NCBI RefSeq assembly: GCF_049056525.1
Contig: NZ_JBHUPT010000040.1
Coordinates: 1-64,000, forward strand
Origin: Leisingera coralii
Lineage (GTDB): Bacteria > Pseudomonadota > Alphaproteobacteria > Rhodobacterales > Rhodobacteraceae
Direction of reading: 5' to 3'
Length of the DNA: 64,000 nt
Positions 10,243 through 18,745 of the stretch are shown in pieces. Within the stretch, counting starts at the first letter, position 1. Each line of letters opens with the position of its first letter. The translations under genes and the position numbers were made by a program. A model generated the notes under the pieces. It was not told where the DNA came from. It searched no databases and was given only the letters and a program-made list of their open reading frames with translations.

Positions 10243-10340
10243 GAAGTCCAACAGGGAGGTATGAAGGGGGGCGTTGCCGCCGCCTTCATGAGGATCATTT
10301 AGGGCTCCGGGCCTGCCCCTTCAAGGGGATTAACAACAAA
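10214..10340 (-). ncRNA. Candidate small RNA with anti-Shine-Dalgarno motif
   Basis: No gene fits 10243-10463, but the minus strand shows an sRNA-like 3' part. First comes a hairpin with 7-bp outer arms (10283-10289 with 10261-10267) and a 4-bp inner stem. An open linker with CCUCCCUG (10243-10260) follows, then a perfect 8-bp terminator stem (10222-10229 and 10235-10242) with eight Us (10214-10221). A smaller CCCC/GGGG hairpin lies near 10318-10330, so the 5' end may be near 10340; no convincing promoter was found. CCUCCC is complementary to ribosome-binding sites, a feature of trans-acting sRNAs. It could instead be the long 3' end of the lysR transcript. Confidence 0.45.
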
Positions 10341-10463
10341 TGAGCGTCAATGCTGCTATGCGGTTTTTGCATGGCTGGGGCGGCGTCCTTTCACCAGGCA
10401 CTCCGGAAACCGCTCAGCTTGCTGCAATGCAGCAAGTCCAGCCAGCTCCAGCCGCGGGCGGGA

Positions 10464-11369
10464 TCAAAGCTTTCCAAGCGCTTTCATATGCTTGCGGTGT
10501 TCCATGATTTCCGACTGCACAAAGTCGCGGAAAGCGCCGACCCGCTGAGAATGGCGCAGTTCTTCCGGGTAGGCGAGATAGACCGGAACCTCGTTCTGGT
10601 CCTCTTCCGGCAGCACCTCAACCAGTTGCGGGAATTCTTCTGTCACATAGTCCGGCAGAATGCCGATACCCAGATTATGCAGCACACCCTGCAGAACGCC
10701 GAAGTAGTTGTTGACGGTCAGCAGTGAGGCCGGGTCGAGCGCCATCAGCTTTTTACCCAGCACGGCGGCAGAGCCCACTTGGGCCGAACGCTGGTTTTGG
10801 CAGATCAGCCGGTGCTGTGAAATGTCGGCGGATGTTTCCAGATTGCCGTGCTTCTCCAGGTAGGCCGGCGTGGCATAAAGCCCCATCCGCACGGTCATCA
10901 GCCGCTTTCGCACCAGATCGGCCTGGCTGGGCTCCTTCATGCGGATGGCCACATCGGCCTCGCGCATCGGCAGGTCCAGCACCCGTTCCTCCAGCATCAG
11001 GTCGATCTTGAGGTTGGGGTACTGTTCATAAAGCTTGGTCAGGCGCGGCGCCAGCCACAGGGTGCCGAAGCCCACGGTGGTGGTCACCCTCAGCTCACCG
11101 AACACTTCTTCTTCGCTGTCGCGGATGCGGGCAGAGGCCGCCTCCAGCCGCGCAGTCATGGATTGGGTGGCGTCAAACAGCAGCTCACCCTGTTCGGTGA
11201 GAATCAGGCCCCGCGCGTGACGGTGAAAAAGAGTGGCGTTCAGGCTCTCTTCCAGCGCCCGGATCTGGCGGCTGACCGCCGATTGCGACAGGTTCAGCTT
11301 GTCGCCGGCATGGGTCAGGCTGCCCGCGTCCGCCACCGCGTGAAATATTCTGAGCTTGTCCCAATCCAT
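10464..11369 (-). CDS. LysR-family transcriptional regulator
   Basis: A 301-residue LysR regulator: winged helix-turn-helix at residues 1-60 (LRIFHAVADAGSLTHAGDKL then LSQSAVSRQIRALEESL), a linker helix, and a periplasmic-binding-protein-like effector domain from about 90 (FGTLWLAPRLTKLYEQYPNL). It is divergent from the indolepyruvate oxidoreductase gene, and two T-N11-A dyads lie in the 170-bp gap. Control of that neighbour, plus self-repression, is therefore the likely role. The inducer is unknown; an aryl-pyruvate or amino acid would fit. A perfect 8-bp hairpin (10418-10436) follows the stop. Confidence 0.92.
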   Translation of the reverse strand: MDWDKLRIFHAVADAGSLTHAGDKLNLSQSAVSRQIRALEESLNATLFHRHARGLILTEQGELLFDATQSMTARLEAASARIRDSEEEVFGELRVTTTVGFGTLWLAPRLTKLYEQYPNLKIDLMLEERVLDLPMREADVAIRMKEPSQADLVRKRLMTVRMGLYATPAYLEKHGNLETSADISQHRLICQNQRSAQVGSAAVLGKKLMALDPASLLTVNNYFGVLQGVLHNLGIGILPDYVTEEFPQLVEVLPEEDQNEVPVYLAYPEELRHSQRVGAFRDFVQSEIMEHRKHMKALGKL

Positions 11370-11472
11370 ATCCGTTACTTTCTGTGCGTTTGGGGCCGAC
11401 CATATGAAATCTTAGTTATGTATCAGTTTTCGTGACGCAAGCGAGCGAAAACGAAAAAAAAAGCGGCTATTC

Positions 11473-11508
11473 AGGTCAGCAATTATGACCTATTCTGCGC
11501 GCCAGAAT
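11473..11508. promoter_or_regulatory. Two tandem LysR-type operators (T-N11-A dyads)
   Basis: Two perfect inverted repeats abut in the lysR/oxidoreductase gap: AGGTCA-N7-TGACCT at 11473-11491 and ATTCTG-N5-CAGAAT at 11492-11508. Each holds a T-N11-A pair (T11476/A11488 and T11494/A11506), and their centres are 18 bp apart, as expected for a recognition and an activation site. The oxidoreductase ATG is 31 bp beyond the second dyad. Confidence 0.6.
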
Positions 11509-11539
11509 GTGCAAGCTAGTCCCGGTTGAGGAGGCCACG

Positions 11540-14500
11540 ATGAGCACGCAGAAGATCTCACTCAATGATAAATACGATCTGACCAAATCGCCTGTTCTGC
11601 TGAACGGCACCCAGGCGCTGGTGCGGCTGATGCTGATGCAGAAGCAGCGCGACACGGCGGCAGGCCTGAACACGGCCGGCCTGGTCACCGGCTACCGCGG
11701 CTCGCCGCTGGGCGCAGTGGACCTGCAGATGAGCCGCGCCGAAAAGCACCTGAAGGCGGCAGATGTCACCTTTCAGTACGGTCTGAACGAAGACCTCGCG
11801 GTTACCGCCCTTTGGGGGTCCCAGCAGGCCGAGGTGCGCGGCGAAGGCAAGTATGACGGCGTCTTTGGCCTGTGGTACGGCAAGGGGCCGGGCGTCGACC
11901 GCTCCGGCGACGCGCTGCGCCATGCCAACATGGCCGGTTCCTCGAAACATGGCGGCGTGCTGCTGGCGATGGGCGATGACCACACCGGCGAAAGCTCCAC
12001 CGTGCTGCACCAGTCGGAATGGTCTCTTCTGGATTGCTACCTGCCGATTGTCAGCCCGGCCGGCGTGCAGGAGATCCTGGATTACGGCATCTACGGTTAT
12101 GCGCTCAGCCGGTTCTCCGGTCTTTGGGTCGGCCTCAAGACCATGAAGGACACCATCGAGGTCACCTCGGTTGTCGACGCCCGTCCGGAACGGATGCAGC
12201 TGGTGACCCCGGAGTTCGACATGCCGGCAGACGGGCTGAACATCCGTCTGGATGACGACCGCTTCCGTCAGGAAAACCGCATCATCGACTACAAGCGCTT
12301 TGCGGCTGAGGCGTTCAGCCATGCCAACAAGATGGACAAGCGCATGTGGGGAAAGCCCGGCGCCAAAATCGGTTTTGTCGCCGCGGGCAAGAACTGGCTC
12401 GACCTGGTGCACGCGCTGAAGCTGTTGAACATCGACGAGAACATGGCCGAGCGGCTGGGCATCACCACCTACAAGGTGGGCCAGACCTGGCCGATGGACA
12501 TGAAGGGCTTCCACGACTGGGCTGAAGACCTCGACCTGATCGTCGTGGTCGAGGAAAAACGCAAGCTGATCGAGATCCAGATCAAGGAAGCGCTGTTCGA
12601 CGACCGCCAGGGCCGCCGCGTCTATGGCTGGTACAAGGGCGGCGCCGGCAGCATGCACCGGGATGAGCTGTTCCCGACCCGCTATGCGCTAGACCCGATC
12701 ATGATCGCCGAAAAGCTGGGCAATATCCTGGTAGAGGAGGGCCGCGACACCGAGGCGATCAAGGCCGGGCTGGCAAGCCTTGCCGAGGCCCGCCGCGCCG
12801 ACAATGCCGAGGAAATCGCAACCCGTCTGCCCTATTTCTGCTCCGGCTGCCCGCACAACAGCTCGACCAAGCTGCCGGACGGCTCCCGCGCCTATGCGGG
12901 CATCGGCTGCCACTTCATGGTGCAGTGGATGGACCGCGAGACCACGGGTTTCACCCATATGGGCGGCGAGGGCGTCAACTGGGTGGGCGAAGCGCCGTTC
13001 TCCAAGCGCAAGCATGTGTTCCAGAACCTCGGCGACGGCACCTACAACCACTCCGGCGTGCAGGCGATCCGCGCAGCACTCGCCGAGGGCACCAACATCA
13101 CCTACAAGATCCTCTTCAATGATGCTGTGGCGATGACCGGCGGCCAGCAGGCCGAGGGCGGGCTGACCGCCCAGCAGATCGCGCATGAGCTGAAGGCGAT
13201 GGGCGTCAAGACCATGGCCGTGGTTTATGACGAGAAGGAGGACGTGGACGCCTCCCTGTTCCCGGCGGGAATGCGGATGCACGAACGCGCAGAGATGATG
13301 AATATCCAGCGTGAGTTCGAGCAGGTCGAGGGCGTCTCTGCCATCATCTACATCCAGACCTGCGCCGCCGAGAAACGCCGCCGCCGCAAGCGGGGCACGT
13401 TCCCGGATCCGGATCAGCGGGTGTTCATCAACTCCGACGTCTGCGAAGGCTGCGGCGATTGCGGGGTGCAATCCAACTGCGTTTCCATCGTGCCCAAGGA
13501 CACCGAACTCGGCCGCAAGCGCGCCATCGACCAGTCGTCCTGCAACAAGGACTTCTCCTGCCTGAACGGTTTCTGCCCCTCCTTCGTGACCGTGGAAGGC
13601 GCCAAGATCCGCAAGGAAGCAACCGCCGATATCGACCTGCCGCATCTGCCCAAGCCTGAGCTGCCGGCGATCGACGGCACCCATAACGTGGTGATCACCG
13701 GCGTTGGCGGCACCGGCGTGGTAACCATCGGCGCGGTGCTGGCGCAGGCGGCGCAGATCGACGGGCTGGGCGCCGGGCTGATGGAAATGGCCGGTCTCGC
13801 CCAGAAGGGCGGCGCGGTGCATATCCATTGCCGGATCGCCAACAAGCCGGAGGATATCTCTGCCATCCGCGTCGCCACCGGCGAAGCGCATGCGCTGATC
13901 GGCGGCGACCTCGTGGTCAGCGCCGGGGCCAAGACCCTGGGCCTGACCACCTCCGGCCAGACCGGCGCGGTTGTGAACAGCCACGAGATCATCACCGGCG
14001 AATTCACCCGCAACACCGAGTTTGCCATCCCCACCGACCGTCTGGAGGTGGCCCTGCAGGCGCGCCTGCGCGACCGGCTGGACCTGTTTGATGCTTCCGA
14101 GCTGGCGCGCGCGACCATGGGCGACTCGATCTTCTCGAACATGATGGTGTTCGGCGGTGCCTGGCAGAAGGGCCTGATTCCGGTCAGCCATGAGGCGATC
14201 GAACAGGCGATCGAGATGAACGGCGCCGCGGTAGAGCGCAACAAGCGCGCCTTCGACATCGGCCGCTGGGCGGTGCTGCACCCGGAAGAGGCTGCAAGGC
14301 TGATCCAGCCCAAGGTGGTGGAGAAGCCCAAGTCGCTGGACGAGAAAATCGCCTTCCGCGCCGATCATCTGGTGGCCTATCAGGGCAAGGGGCTGGCCAA
14401 GCGCTATAGCAAGCTGCTGGACGGCATCAACGACCCCGCACTGAAGGAGGCGGTGGCCAAAGGGTACCACAAGCTGCTGACCTACAAGGACGAGTACGAA

Positions 14501-14959
14501 GTCGCCCGCCTGCTGCTGGACAGCCGGGCCAAGGCAGAAGCGGAGTTCGAGGGCGACCTCAAGCTCTCCTACCACCTGGCACCGCCGATGCTGGGCGGCA
14601 CCGACCCGAACGGCCGCCCGAAAAAGCGCAAGTTCGGCGCAGGGATGGAGCGCTGGTTCCGCCTGCTGGCCAAACTGAAACCCCTGCGCGGCACCCCGCT
14701 CGACGTCTTCGGCTACACCGAAGAGCGCAAGATGGAGCGGGCGCTGATCAAGCAGTATGAGGCCGACATGCAGGAATGGCTGCCGAAAGCCGGTGCGGAG
14801 CTCATGGAGCCGCTGGTGGCGCTGGCGGAATTGCCGCTGCAGATCCGCGGCTTCGGCCCGGTGAAACTGGCCAATGAGCAAAAGGCTGCCAAGCGCCGCG
14901 AGGAACTGCTGGCGGCCCTGCGCCAGGGCGGCACGGCGGTAAAGCAGGCGGCCGAGTAA
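11540..14959 (+). CDS. Fused indolepyruvate ferredoxin oxidoreductase
   Basis: A 1,139-residue single-chain 2-oxoacid:ferredoxin oxidoreductase of the indolepyruvate type, which decarboxylates aryl-pyruvates from aromatic amino acid transamination to acyl-CoA, using ThDP, CoA and Fe-S clusters. The ATG at 11540 is chosen because GGAGG lies five bases before it. The alpha-like and ThDP-binding parts span the first ~600 residues (DDHTGESS, FCSGCPHNSST, GGEGVNWVG). A cysteine-rich Fe-S segment sits near 630-690 (CEGCGDCGVQSNC), and a gamma-like domain follows (VGGTGVVTIGAVLAQAA). The ~370-residue C-terminal extension is typical of the fused proteobacterial form. A LysR gene is divergent upstream. 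Confidence 0.9.
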   Translation: MSTQKISLNDKYDLTKSPVLLNGTQALVRLMLMQKQRDTAAGLNTAGLVTGYRGSPLGAVDLQMSRAEKHLKAADVTFQYGLNEDLAVTALWGSQQAEVRGEGKYDGVFGLWYGKGPGVDRSGDALRHANMAGSSKHGGVLLAMGDDHTGESSTVLHQSEWSLLDCYLPIVSPAGVQEILDYGIYGYALSRFSGLWVGLKTMKDTIEVTSVVDARPERMQLVTPEFDMPADGLNIRLDDDRFRQENRIIDYKRFAAEAFSHANKMDKRMWGKPGAKIGFVAAGKNWLDLVHALKLLNIDENMAERLGITTYKVGQTWPMDMKGFHDWAEDLDLIVVVEEKRKLIEIQIKEALFDDRQGRRVYGWYKGGAGSMHRDELFPTRYALDPIMIAEKLGNILVEEGRDTEAIKAGLASLAEARRADNAEEIATRLPYFCSGCPHNSSTKLPDGSRAYAGIGCHFMVQWMDRETTGFTHMGGEGVNWVGEAPFSKRKHVFQNLGDGTYNHSGVQAIRAALAEGTNITYKILFNDAVAMTGGQQAEGGLTAQQIAHELKAMGVKTMAVVYDEKEDVDASLFPAGMRMHERAEMMNIQREFEQVEGVSAIIYIQTCAAEKRRRRKRGTFPDPDQRVFINSDVCEGCGDCGVQSNCVSIVPKDTELGRKRAIDQSSCNKDFSCLNGFCPSFVTVEGAKIRKEATADIDLPHLPKPELPAIDGTHNVVITGVGGTGVVTIGAVLAQAAQIDGLGAGLMEMAGLAQKGGAVHIHCRIANKPEDISAIRVATGEAHALIGGDLVVSAGAKTLGLTTSGQTGAVVNSHEIITGEFTRNTEFAIPTDRLEVALQARLRDRLDLFDASELARATMGDSIFSNMMVFGGAWQKGLIPVSHEAIEQAIEMNGAAVERNKRAFDIGRWAVLHPEEAARLIQPKVVEKPKSLDEKIAFRADHLVAYQGKGLAKRYSKLLDGINDPALKEAVAKGYHKLLTYKDEYEVARLLLDSRAKAEAEFEGDLKLSYHLAPPMLGGTDPNGRPKKRKFGAGMERWFRLLAKLKPLRGTPLDVFGYTEERKMERALIKQYEADMQEWLPKAGAELMEPLVALAELPLQIRGFGPVKLANEQKAAKRREELLAALRQGGTAVKQAAE

Positions 14960-15003
14960 CGCTGAAAGACACGGGGGCAGGGCGGGGCACTCCCGCCCGC
15001 TCC

Positions 15004-15142
15004 GGACCATCCGCGGGATGGTCCCTCCCGGTTGGGCCTGGCGCCGCGCTGACGCGCGGCGCTGCTGCGCTCAGCCCAAGTCCAGGCGCGCAGCGGCTTC
15101 TTTCTGGTTATAAATACCCCGGGGTCTGGGGCAGAGCCCCAG
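15004..15142. repeat. Cluster of GC-rich palindromes, including a probable dispersed element
   Basis: The gap after the oxidoreductase holds three strong hairpins: perfect 9-bp arms at 15004-15012 and 15016-15024, an 8-bp GC arm pair around 15050-15070, and CTGGGGC-AGA-GCCCCAG at 15126-15142. A TTTCTGGTTATAAATACCCC stretch precedes the last. Its reverse complement partly resembles the 33-bp repeat seen at 30314 and 36865. None has a clear T tract, so these look more like intergenic repeats than simple terminators. Confidence 0.5.
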
Positions 15143-15242
15143 CCGGCGTTGCTGCAAACCGTCACAGCGCTGTTACGCGGCCTGTGCATTATGCGCTCCC
15201 GGCCTTATCTGACCGGTGACGACTGACGGAGAGCCAAACACG

Positions 15243-16121
15243 ATGCACGCGCGCCGCCATATTGCCCGCGATATTTCCTACGCCCACTCCGCGGCCACCC
15301 GCCCGGGCCGGGCGATGATCCGGCTGCTGGAGAACTCGACCGGCCGGCTGGCATTGATCCGCCGGGCCGCGGGCTATGAACAGGAGGTTGCGGCAGGCCG
15401 CAGCTTCTGGTCCGTGATGGCGAAGCGATACGGGCTGTCGCTGGATGTGGCCGGAGGATCGCTGGCGAACATTCCGCAGGACAAGCCGGTGATCCTGATC
15501 GCCAACCACCCCTATGGTATTCTCGACGGACTAATGATGGGGCATATCCTGTCGCAGACGCGGGGCGATTTCCGCATCCTGGCGCATCAGGTGTTCCGCA
15601 AGGCTGAGGATCTGAGCAAGGTGATCCTGCCGGTGTCCTTTGACGACACCAAGGAAGCGCTGAAAACAAACCTGAACACCCGCAAGGCCGCGCTGGATTA
15701 CCTGGGCCAGGGCGGCGCCATCGGCATCTTCCCGGGCGGCACCGTGTCCACCGCGGCCCGGCCCTTTGACCACCCGATGGACCCGGGCTGGCGCGGCTTT
15801 GCCGCGCGGATGATCGGCAAGTCGGACGCGGTGGTTGTTCCGGTGTTCTTCGACGGCCACACTTCGCGCCTGTTCCAGATTGCCAGCCATCTGCATGTGA
15901 CCCTGCGGATGGGGCTGCTGATCAAGGAGTTCCGCAAACGCGTCGATACCCCGGTCAGGGTGGTGATTGGAGAGCCGATTGGCCGCGACGTATTGGACCC
16001 GCTCGCCAAAGACACAAAAGCAATGATGGATTTCCTGCGCAAAGCCACGTATGACCTGTCTCCGGTACCGCTCAAATCCTATGCGCATGGGTTTGAGTTC
16101 GAGGAGAAACACCGCGCGTGA
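15243..16121 (+). CDS. Lysophospholipid acyltransferase family protein
   Basis: A 292-residue PlsC-like acyltransferase. The conserved block NHPYGILDG holds the His/Asp pair of the family but with five, not four, residues between them. IFPGGTVS replaces the usual FPEGT, and VVVPVFFDG follows. These changes suggest a divergent subfamily, so the substrate (lysophosphatidate or another lysolipid) is uncertain. The ATG at 15243 has GGAG 11 bases upstream; a GTG nine codons earlier (15216) is possible. murI follows after 9 nt, so the two are likely co-transcribed. Confidence 0.8.
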   Translation: MHARRHIARDISYAHSAATRPGRAMIRLLENSTGRLALIRRAAGYEQEVAAGRSFWSVMAKRYGLSLDVAGGSLANIPQDKPVILIANHPYGILDGLMMGHILSQTRGDFRILAHQVFRKAEDLSKVILPVSFDDTKEALKTNLNTRKAALDYLGQGGAIGIFPGGTVSTAARPFDHPMDPGWRGFAARMIGKSDAVVVPVFFDGHTSRLFQIASHLHVTLRMGLLIKEFRKRVDTPVRVVIGEPIGRDVLDPLAKDTKAMMDFLRKATYDLSPVPLKSYAHGFEFEEKHRA

Positions 16122-16130
16122 GAAAACGGA

Positions 16131-16940
16131 ATGGCTGTAGGCATCTTTGATTCAGGCCTGGGCGGGCTGACCGTCCTGAACGCTGCGCAGCAGCGGCTGC
16201 CGGATGTGAACTTCCTGTATTATGGCGACAACGCCCGCGCCCCCTATGGGGTGCGCGACGCCGAGGATGTCTATCAGCTGACCAAGGCGGCGGTGCAGGA
16301 CATGTGGGACAAGGGCTGCGACCTGGTGATCCTGGCCTGCAACACCGCCTCTGCCGCCGCGCTGCGCCGGATGCAGGAGGGCGGCCTGCCCAAGGGCAAG
16401 CGGGTGCTGGGAGTCTTCGTGCCCTTGATCGAAGCGCTGACCGAGCGCCAGTGGGGCGACAACTCGCCGCCGCGGGAAGTGGCGGTGCAGCATGTGGCGC
16501 TGTTTGCCACCCCGGCCACCGTTGCCAGCCGCGCCTTCCAGCGGGAACTGGCCTTCCGCGCCATCGGTGTGGATGTCGAGGCGCAGGCCTGCGGCGGCGT
16601 CGTCGATGCGATCGAGGACGGCGACATGATCCTGGCCGAGGCGCTGGTGCGCTCCCACGTTGATGCGCTGAAGCGCAAGATGCCGCACCCGGAGGCCGCG
16701 ATCCTCGGCTGCACCCATTACCCGCTGATGGAGCAGACTTTCCAGGAGGCCCTGGGGCCGGAGGTTAAAGTGTTCAGCCAGGGCAGCCTGGTGGCCGACA
16801 GCCTGGCGGATTACCTGCAGCGCCATCCCGACATGTACGGCAACGGCGGCGGCGGGTTCTTCACCACTGGCAATCCCGGCCGCGTCAGCGACCGCGCAAC
16901 ACAGTTCCTCCGACGGGAAATCACTTTTCAGGCGGCCTGA
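16131..16940 (+). CDS. murI: Glutamate racemase
   Basis: Interconverts L- and D-glutamate to supply peptidoglycan synthesis. The 269-residue protein has the two catalytic cysteines in LACNTAS (C70) and LGCTHYPL (C194), the N-terminal VGIFDSGLGGLTVL and the YYGDNARAPYG motif. It starts 9 nt after the acyltransferase gene. No strong ribosome site is visible, which fits translational coupling. Confidence 0.95.
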   Translation: MAVGIFDSGLGGLTVLNAAQQRLPDVNFLYYGDNARAPYGVRDAEDVYQLTKAAVQDMWDKGCDLVILACNTASAAALRRMQEGGLPKGKRVLGVFVPLIEALTERQWGDNSPPREVAVQHVALFATPATVASRAFQRELAFRAIGVDVEAQACGGVVDAIEDGDMILAEALVRSHVDALKRKMPHPEAAILGCTHYPLMEQTFQEALGPEVKVFSQGSLVADSLADYLQRHPDMYGNGGGGFFTTGNPGRVSDRATQFLRREITFQAA

Positions 16941-17054
16941 ACGCTGAACACTCTGGAGATTGCTCCAGGTCAAAGTGCAGGGCTGCGTTTCCCCTTATCT
17001 CCTTCCGCAGATGGCTGCGGAACCGGCATATCACATTGAAAGACGAGGTCTCAG

Positions 17055-18083
17055 ATGACCCATAAAGTAGCTATCCTTGGCGCATCCGGTTACACCGGCG
17101 CCGAACTGGTGCGGCTGATCGCCCAGCACCCGAACATTGAAATCGCGGCGCTGTCCGCCGACCGCAAGGCCGGCATGACCATGGCCGAAGTGTTCCCGCA
17201 TCTGCGCCATATGGAGCTGCCGGTGCTGTGCAAGATTGATGAGATCGACTTTGCGAACATCGACCTGTGCTTCTGCGCGCTGCCGCACAAGACCAGCCAG
17301 GAAGTGATCGCAGCCCTGCCCAAGGACCTGAAGATCGTCGACTTGTCGGCGGACTTCCGTCTGCGCGACCCGGCGGAATACGAGAAATGGTACGGCAACA
17401 AGCACGCCGCGCTGGAGCAGCAGGAAGAGGCGGTTTATGGCCTCACCGAGTTCTACCGGGAAGAAATCAAGGCCGCGCGCCTCGTGGCTGGCACCGGCTG
17501 CAACGCTGCCACCGGCCAGTTTGCCCTGCGGCCTCTGATCGAGGCAGGCGTTATCGATCTGGACGAGATCATCCTGGACCTGAAATGCGCGGTCTCCGGC
17601 GCCGGCCGGTCTCTCAAGGAAAACCTGCTGCATGCCGAACTGAGCGAGGGTTACAACGCTTACGCTATCGGCGGCACCCACCGGCACCTGGGCGAGTTCG
17701 ACCAGGAGTTCAGCAAGATCGCAGGCCGGCCCGTGAAAGTGCAGTTCACCCCGCATCTGCTGCCGGTGAACCGCGGCATCCTGGCGACCGTCTATGTGAA
17801 GGGCGACGCGCAGGCGATTCATGACACCTTTGCCAAGGCCTATGCCGGTGAGCCCTTCATCGAACTTCTGCCCTTTGGCGAGGCGCCGAGCACCCACCAT
17901 GTGCGCGGCTCCAACTTCTGCCATATCGGCGTCGCCCAGGACCGGATCGACGGCCGCGCGATTGTCTTTGCGGCACTGGATAACCTGACAAAAGGAAGCA
18001 GCGGCCAGGCCTTGCAGAACGCAAACCTGATGTTAGGTGAGGAAGAAACCGAAGGCCTGATGATGGCGCCGCTGTTCCCCTAA
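17055..18083 (+). CDS. argC: N-acetyl-gamma-glutamyl-phosphate reductase
   Basis: NADPH-dependent reductase of the arginine pathway, converting N-acetyl-glutamyl phosphate to the semialdehyde. At 342 residues it is the long type 1 form. Features are the N-terminal Rossmann motif VAILGASGYTGAELVRL, LCFCALPHKTSQE, DLSADFRLRD, and the active-site Cys149 in GTGCNAATG. GGTHRHLGEF and HLLPVNRGILATVYV lie in the catalytic domain. ccmE follows after 38 nt on the same strand. Confidence 0.95.
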   Translation: MTHKVAILGASGYTGAELVRLIAQHPNIEIAALSADRKAGMTMAEVFPHLRHMELPVLCKIDEIDFANIDLCFCALPHKTSQEVIAALPKDLKIVDLSADFRLRDPAEYEKWYGNKHAALEQQEEAVYGLTEFYREEIKAARLVAGTGCNAATGQFALRPLIEAGVIDLDEIILDLKCAVSGAGRSLKENLLHAELSEGYNAYAIGGTHRHLGEFDQEFSKIAGRPVKVQFTPHLLPVNRGILATVYVKGDAQAIHDTFAKAYAGEPFIELLPFGEAPSTHHVRGSNFCHIGVAQDRIDGRAIVFAALDNLTKGSSGQALQNANLMLGEEETEGLMMAPLFP

Positions 18084-18121
18084 GCGGGTCGGCGCTGGCT
18101 TGGGCTTGAATTGAGGACCCC

Positions 18122-18565
18122 ATGAAGAACCTGAAGAAACAGCGCCGTATCCAGGTCATCGCGGTTGCCGCGGTGGCCCTGGTCGTAGCCACTGCCCTCA
18201 TCGGCTTTGCCATGCGGGATGGGATCAACTATTTCCGCTCGCCCAGCCAGGTGATGGAAGAGCCGCCGAAGCCTTCGGAGGTGTTCCGCATCGGCGGGCT
18301 GGTGGCGGAAGGGTCCTTGCAGCGCGGCCAGGGTGAAACCGTGCGCTTTGCGGTGACGGATGGCGGAGCGACTGTGGACGTGGCCTATACCGGCGTTCTG
18401 CCCGACCTGTTCGAGGAGAACCAGGGCATGGTCGGCACTGGTCGTTACGTGAACGGTGTGTTCGAAGCCACTGAAATCCTTGCGAAACACGATGAGACTT
18501 ACATGCCCAAGGAAGTCATGGACGCCTTGAAGGAACAGGGGGTGTATCAGGAACCCGGATCCTGA
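18122..18565 (+). CDS. ccmE: Cytochrome c maturation heme chaperone CcmE
   Basis: Periplasmic heme chaperone anchored by one N-terminal helix (residues 9-30, after the basic KNLKKQRR). It takes heme covalently on a conserved His and hands it to the CcmF/CcmH ligase. The heme His is H123 in LAKHDETYMP with the nearby Y127; FRIGGLV and YTGVLPDLFEENQGMV are family motifs. The length of 147 residues is normal. A strong terminator follows, and the lysozyme/holin pair sits between this gene and ccmF. Confidence 0.95.
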   Translation: MKNLKKQRRIQVIAVAAVALVVATALIGFAMRDGINYFRSPSQVMEEPPKPSEVFRIGGLVAEGSLQRGQGETVRFAVTDGGATVDVAYTGVLPDLFEENQGMVGTGRYVNGVFEATEILAKHDETYMPKEVMDALKEQGVYQEPGS

Positions 18566-18591
18566 TCCTTCTCTTGGACTAATGTGAGATG

Positions 18592-18624
18592 GCCCCGCAG
18601 GACTGGTGTCCTGCGGGGCTTTTT
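18592..18624 (+). terminator. Strong intrinsic terminator after ccmE
   Basis: A perfect 12-bp stem (18592-18603 and 18608-18619, loop TGGT) is followed by TTTTT. It separates ccmE from the lysis genes and ccmF, so those need their own promoter. Confidence 0.93.
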
Positions 18625-18745
18625 GCTCCAGGACCCACCTGCACACAGATCTGACGCTCATGTGTTGCGGCTGCGGCGCACGGTGGCCTTAGCGGATGTT
18701 AGCGCCTTTCCGTCAGCATGGCCGGGTTGGCAGTGGTGAGGTGCT

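Noticed and set aside
10261..10299. A 12-codon plus-strand frame after GGGAGGT, as a leader peptide
   Set aside because: The Shine-Dalgarno-like string is one base from the ATG, too close, and the stretch is better explained as the hairpin and linker of a minus-strand RNA.
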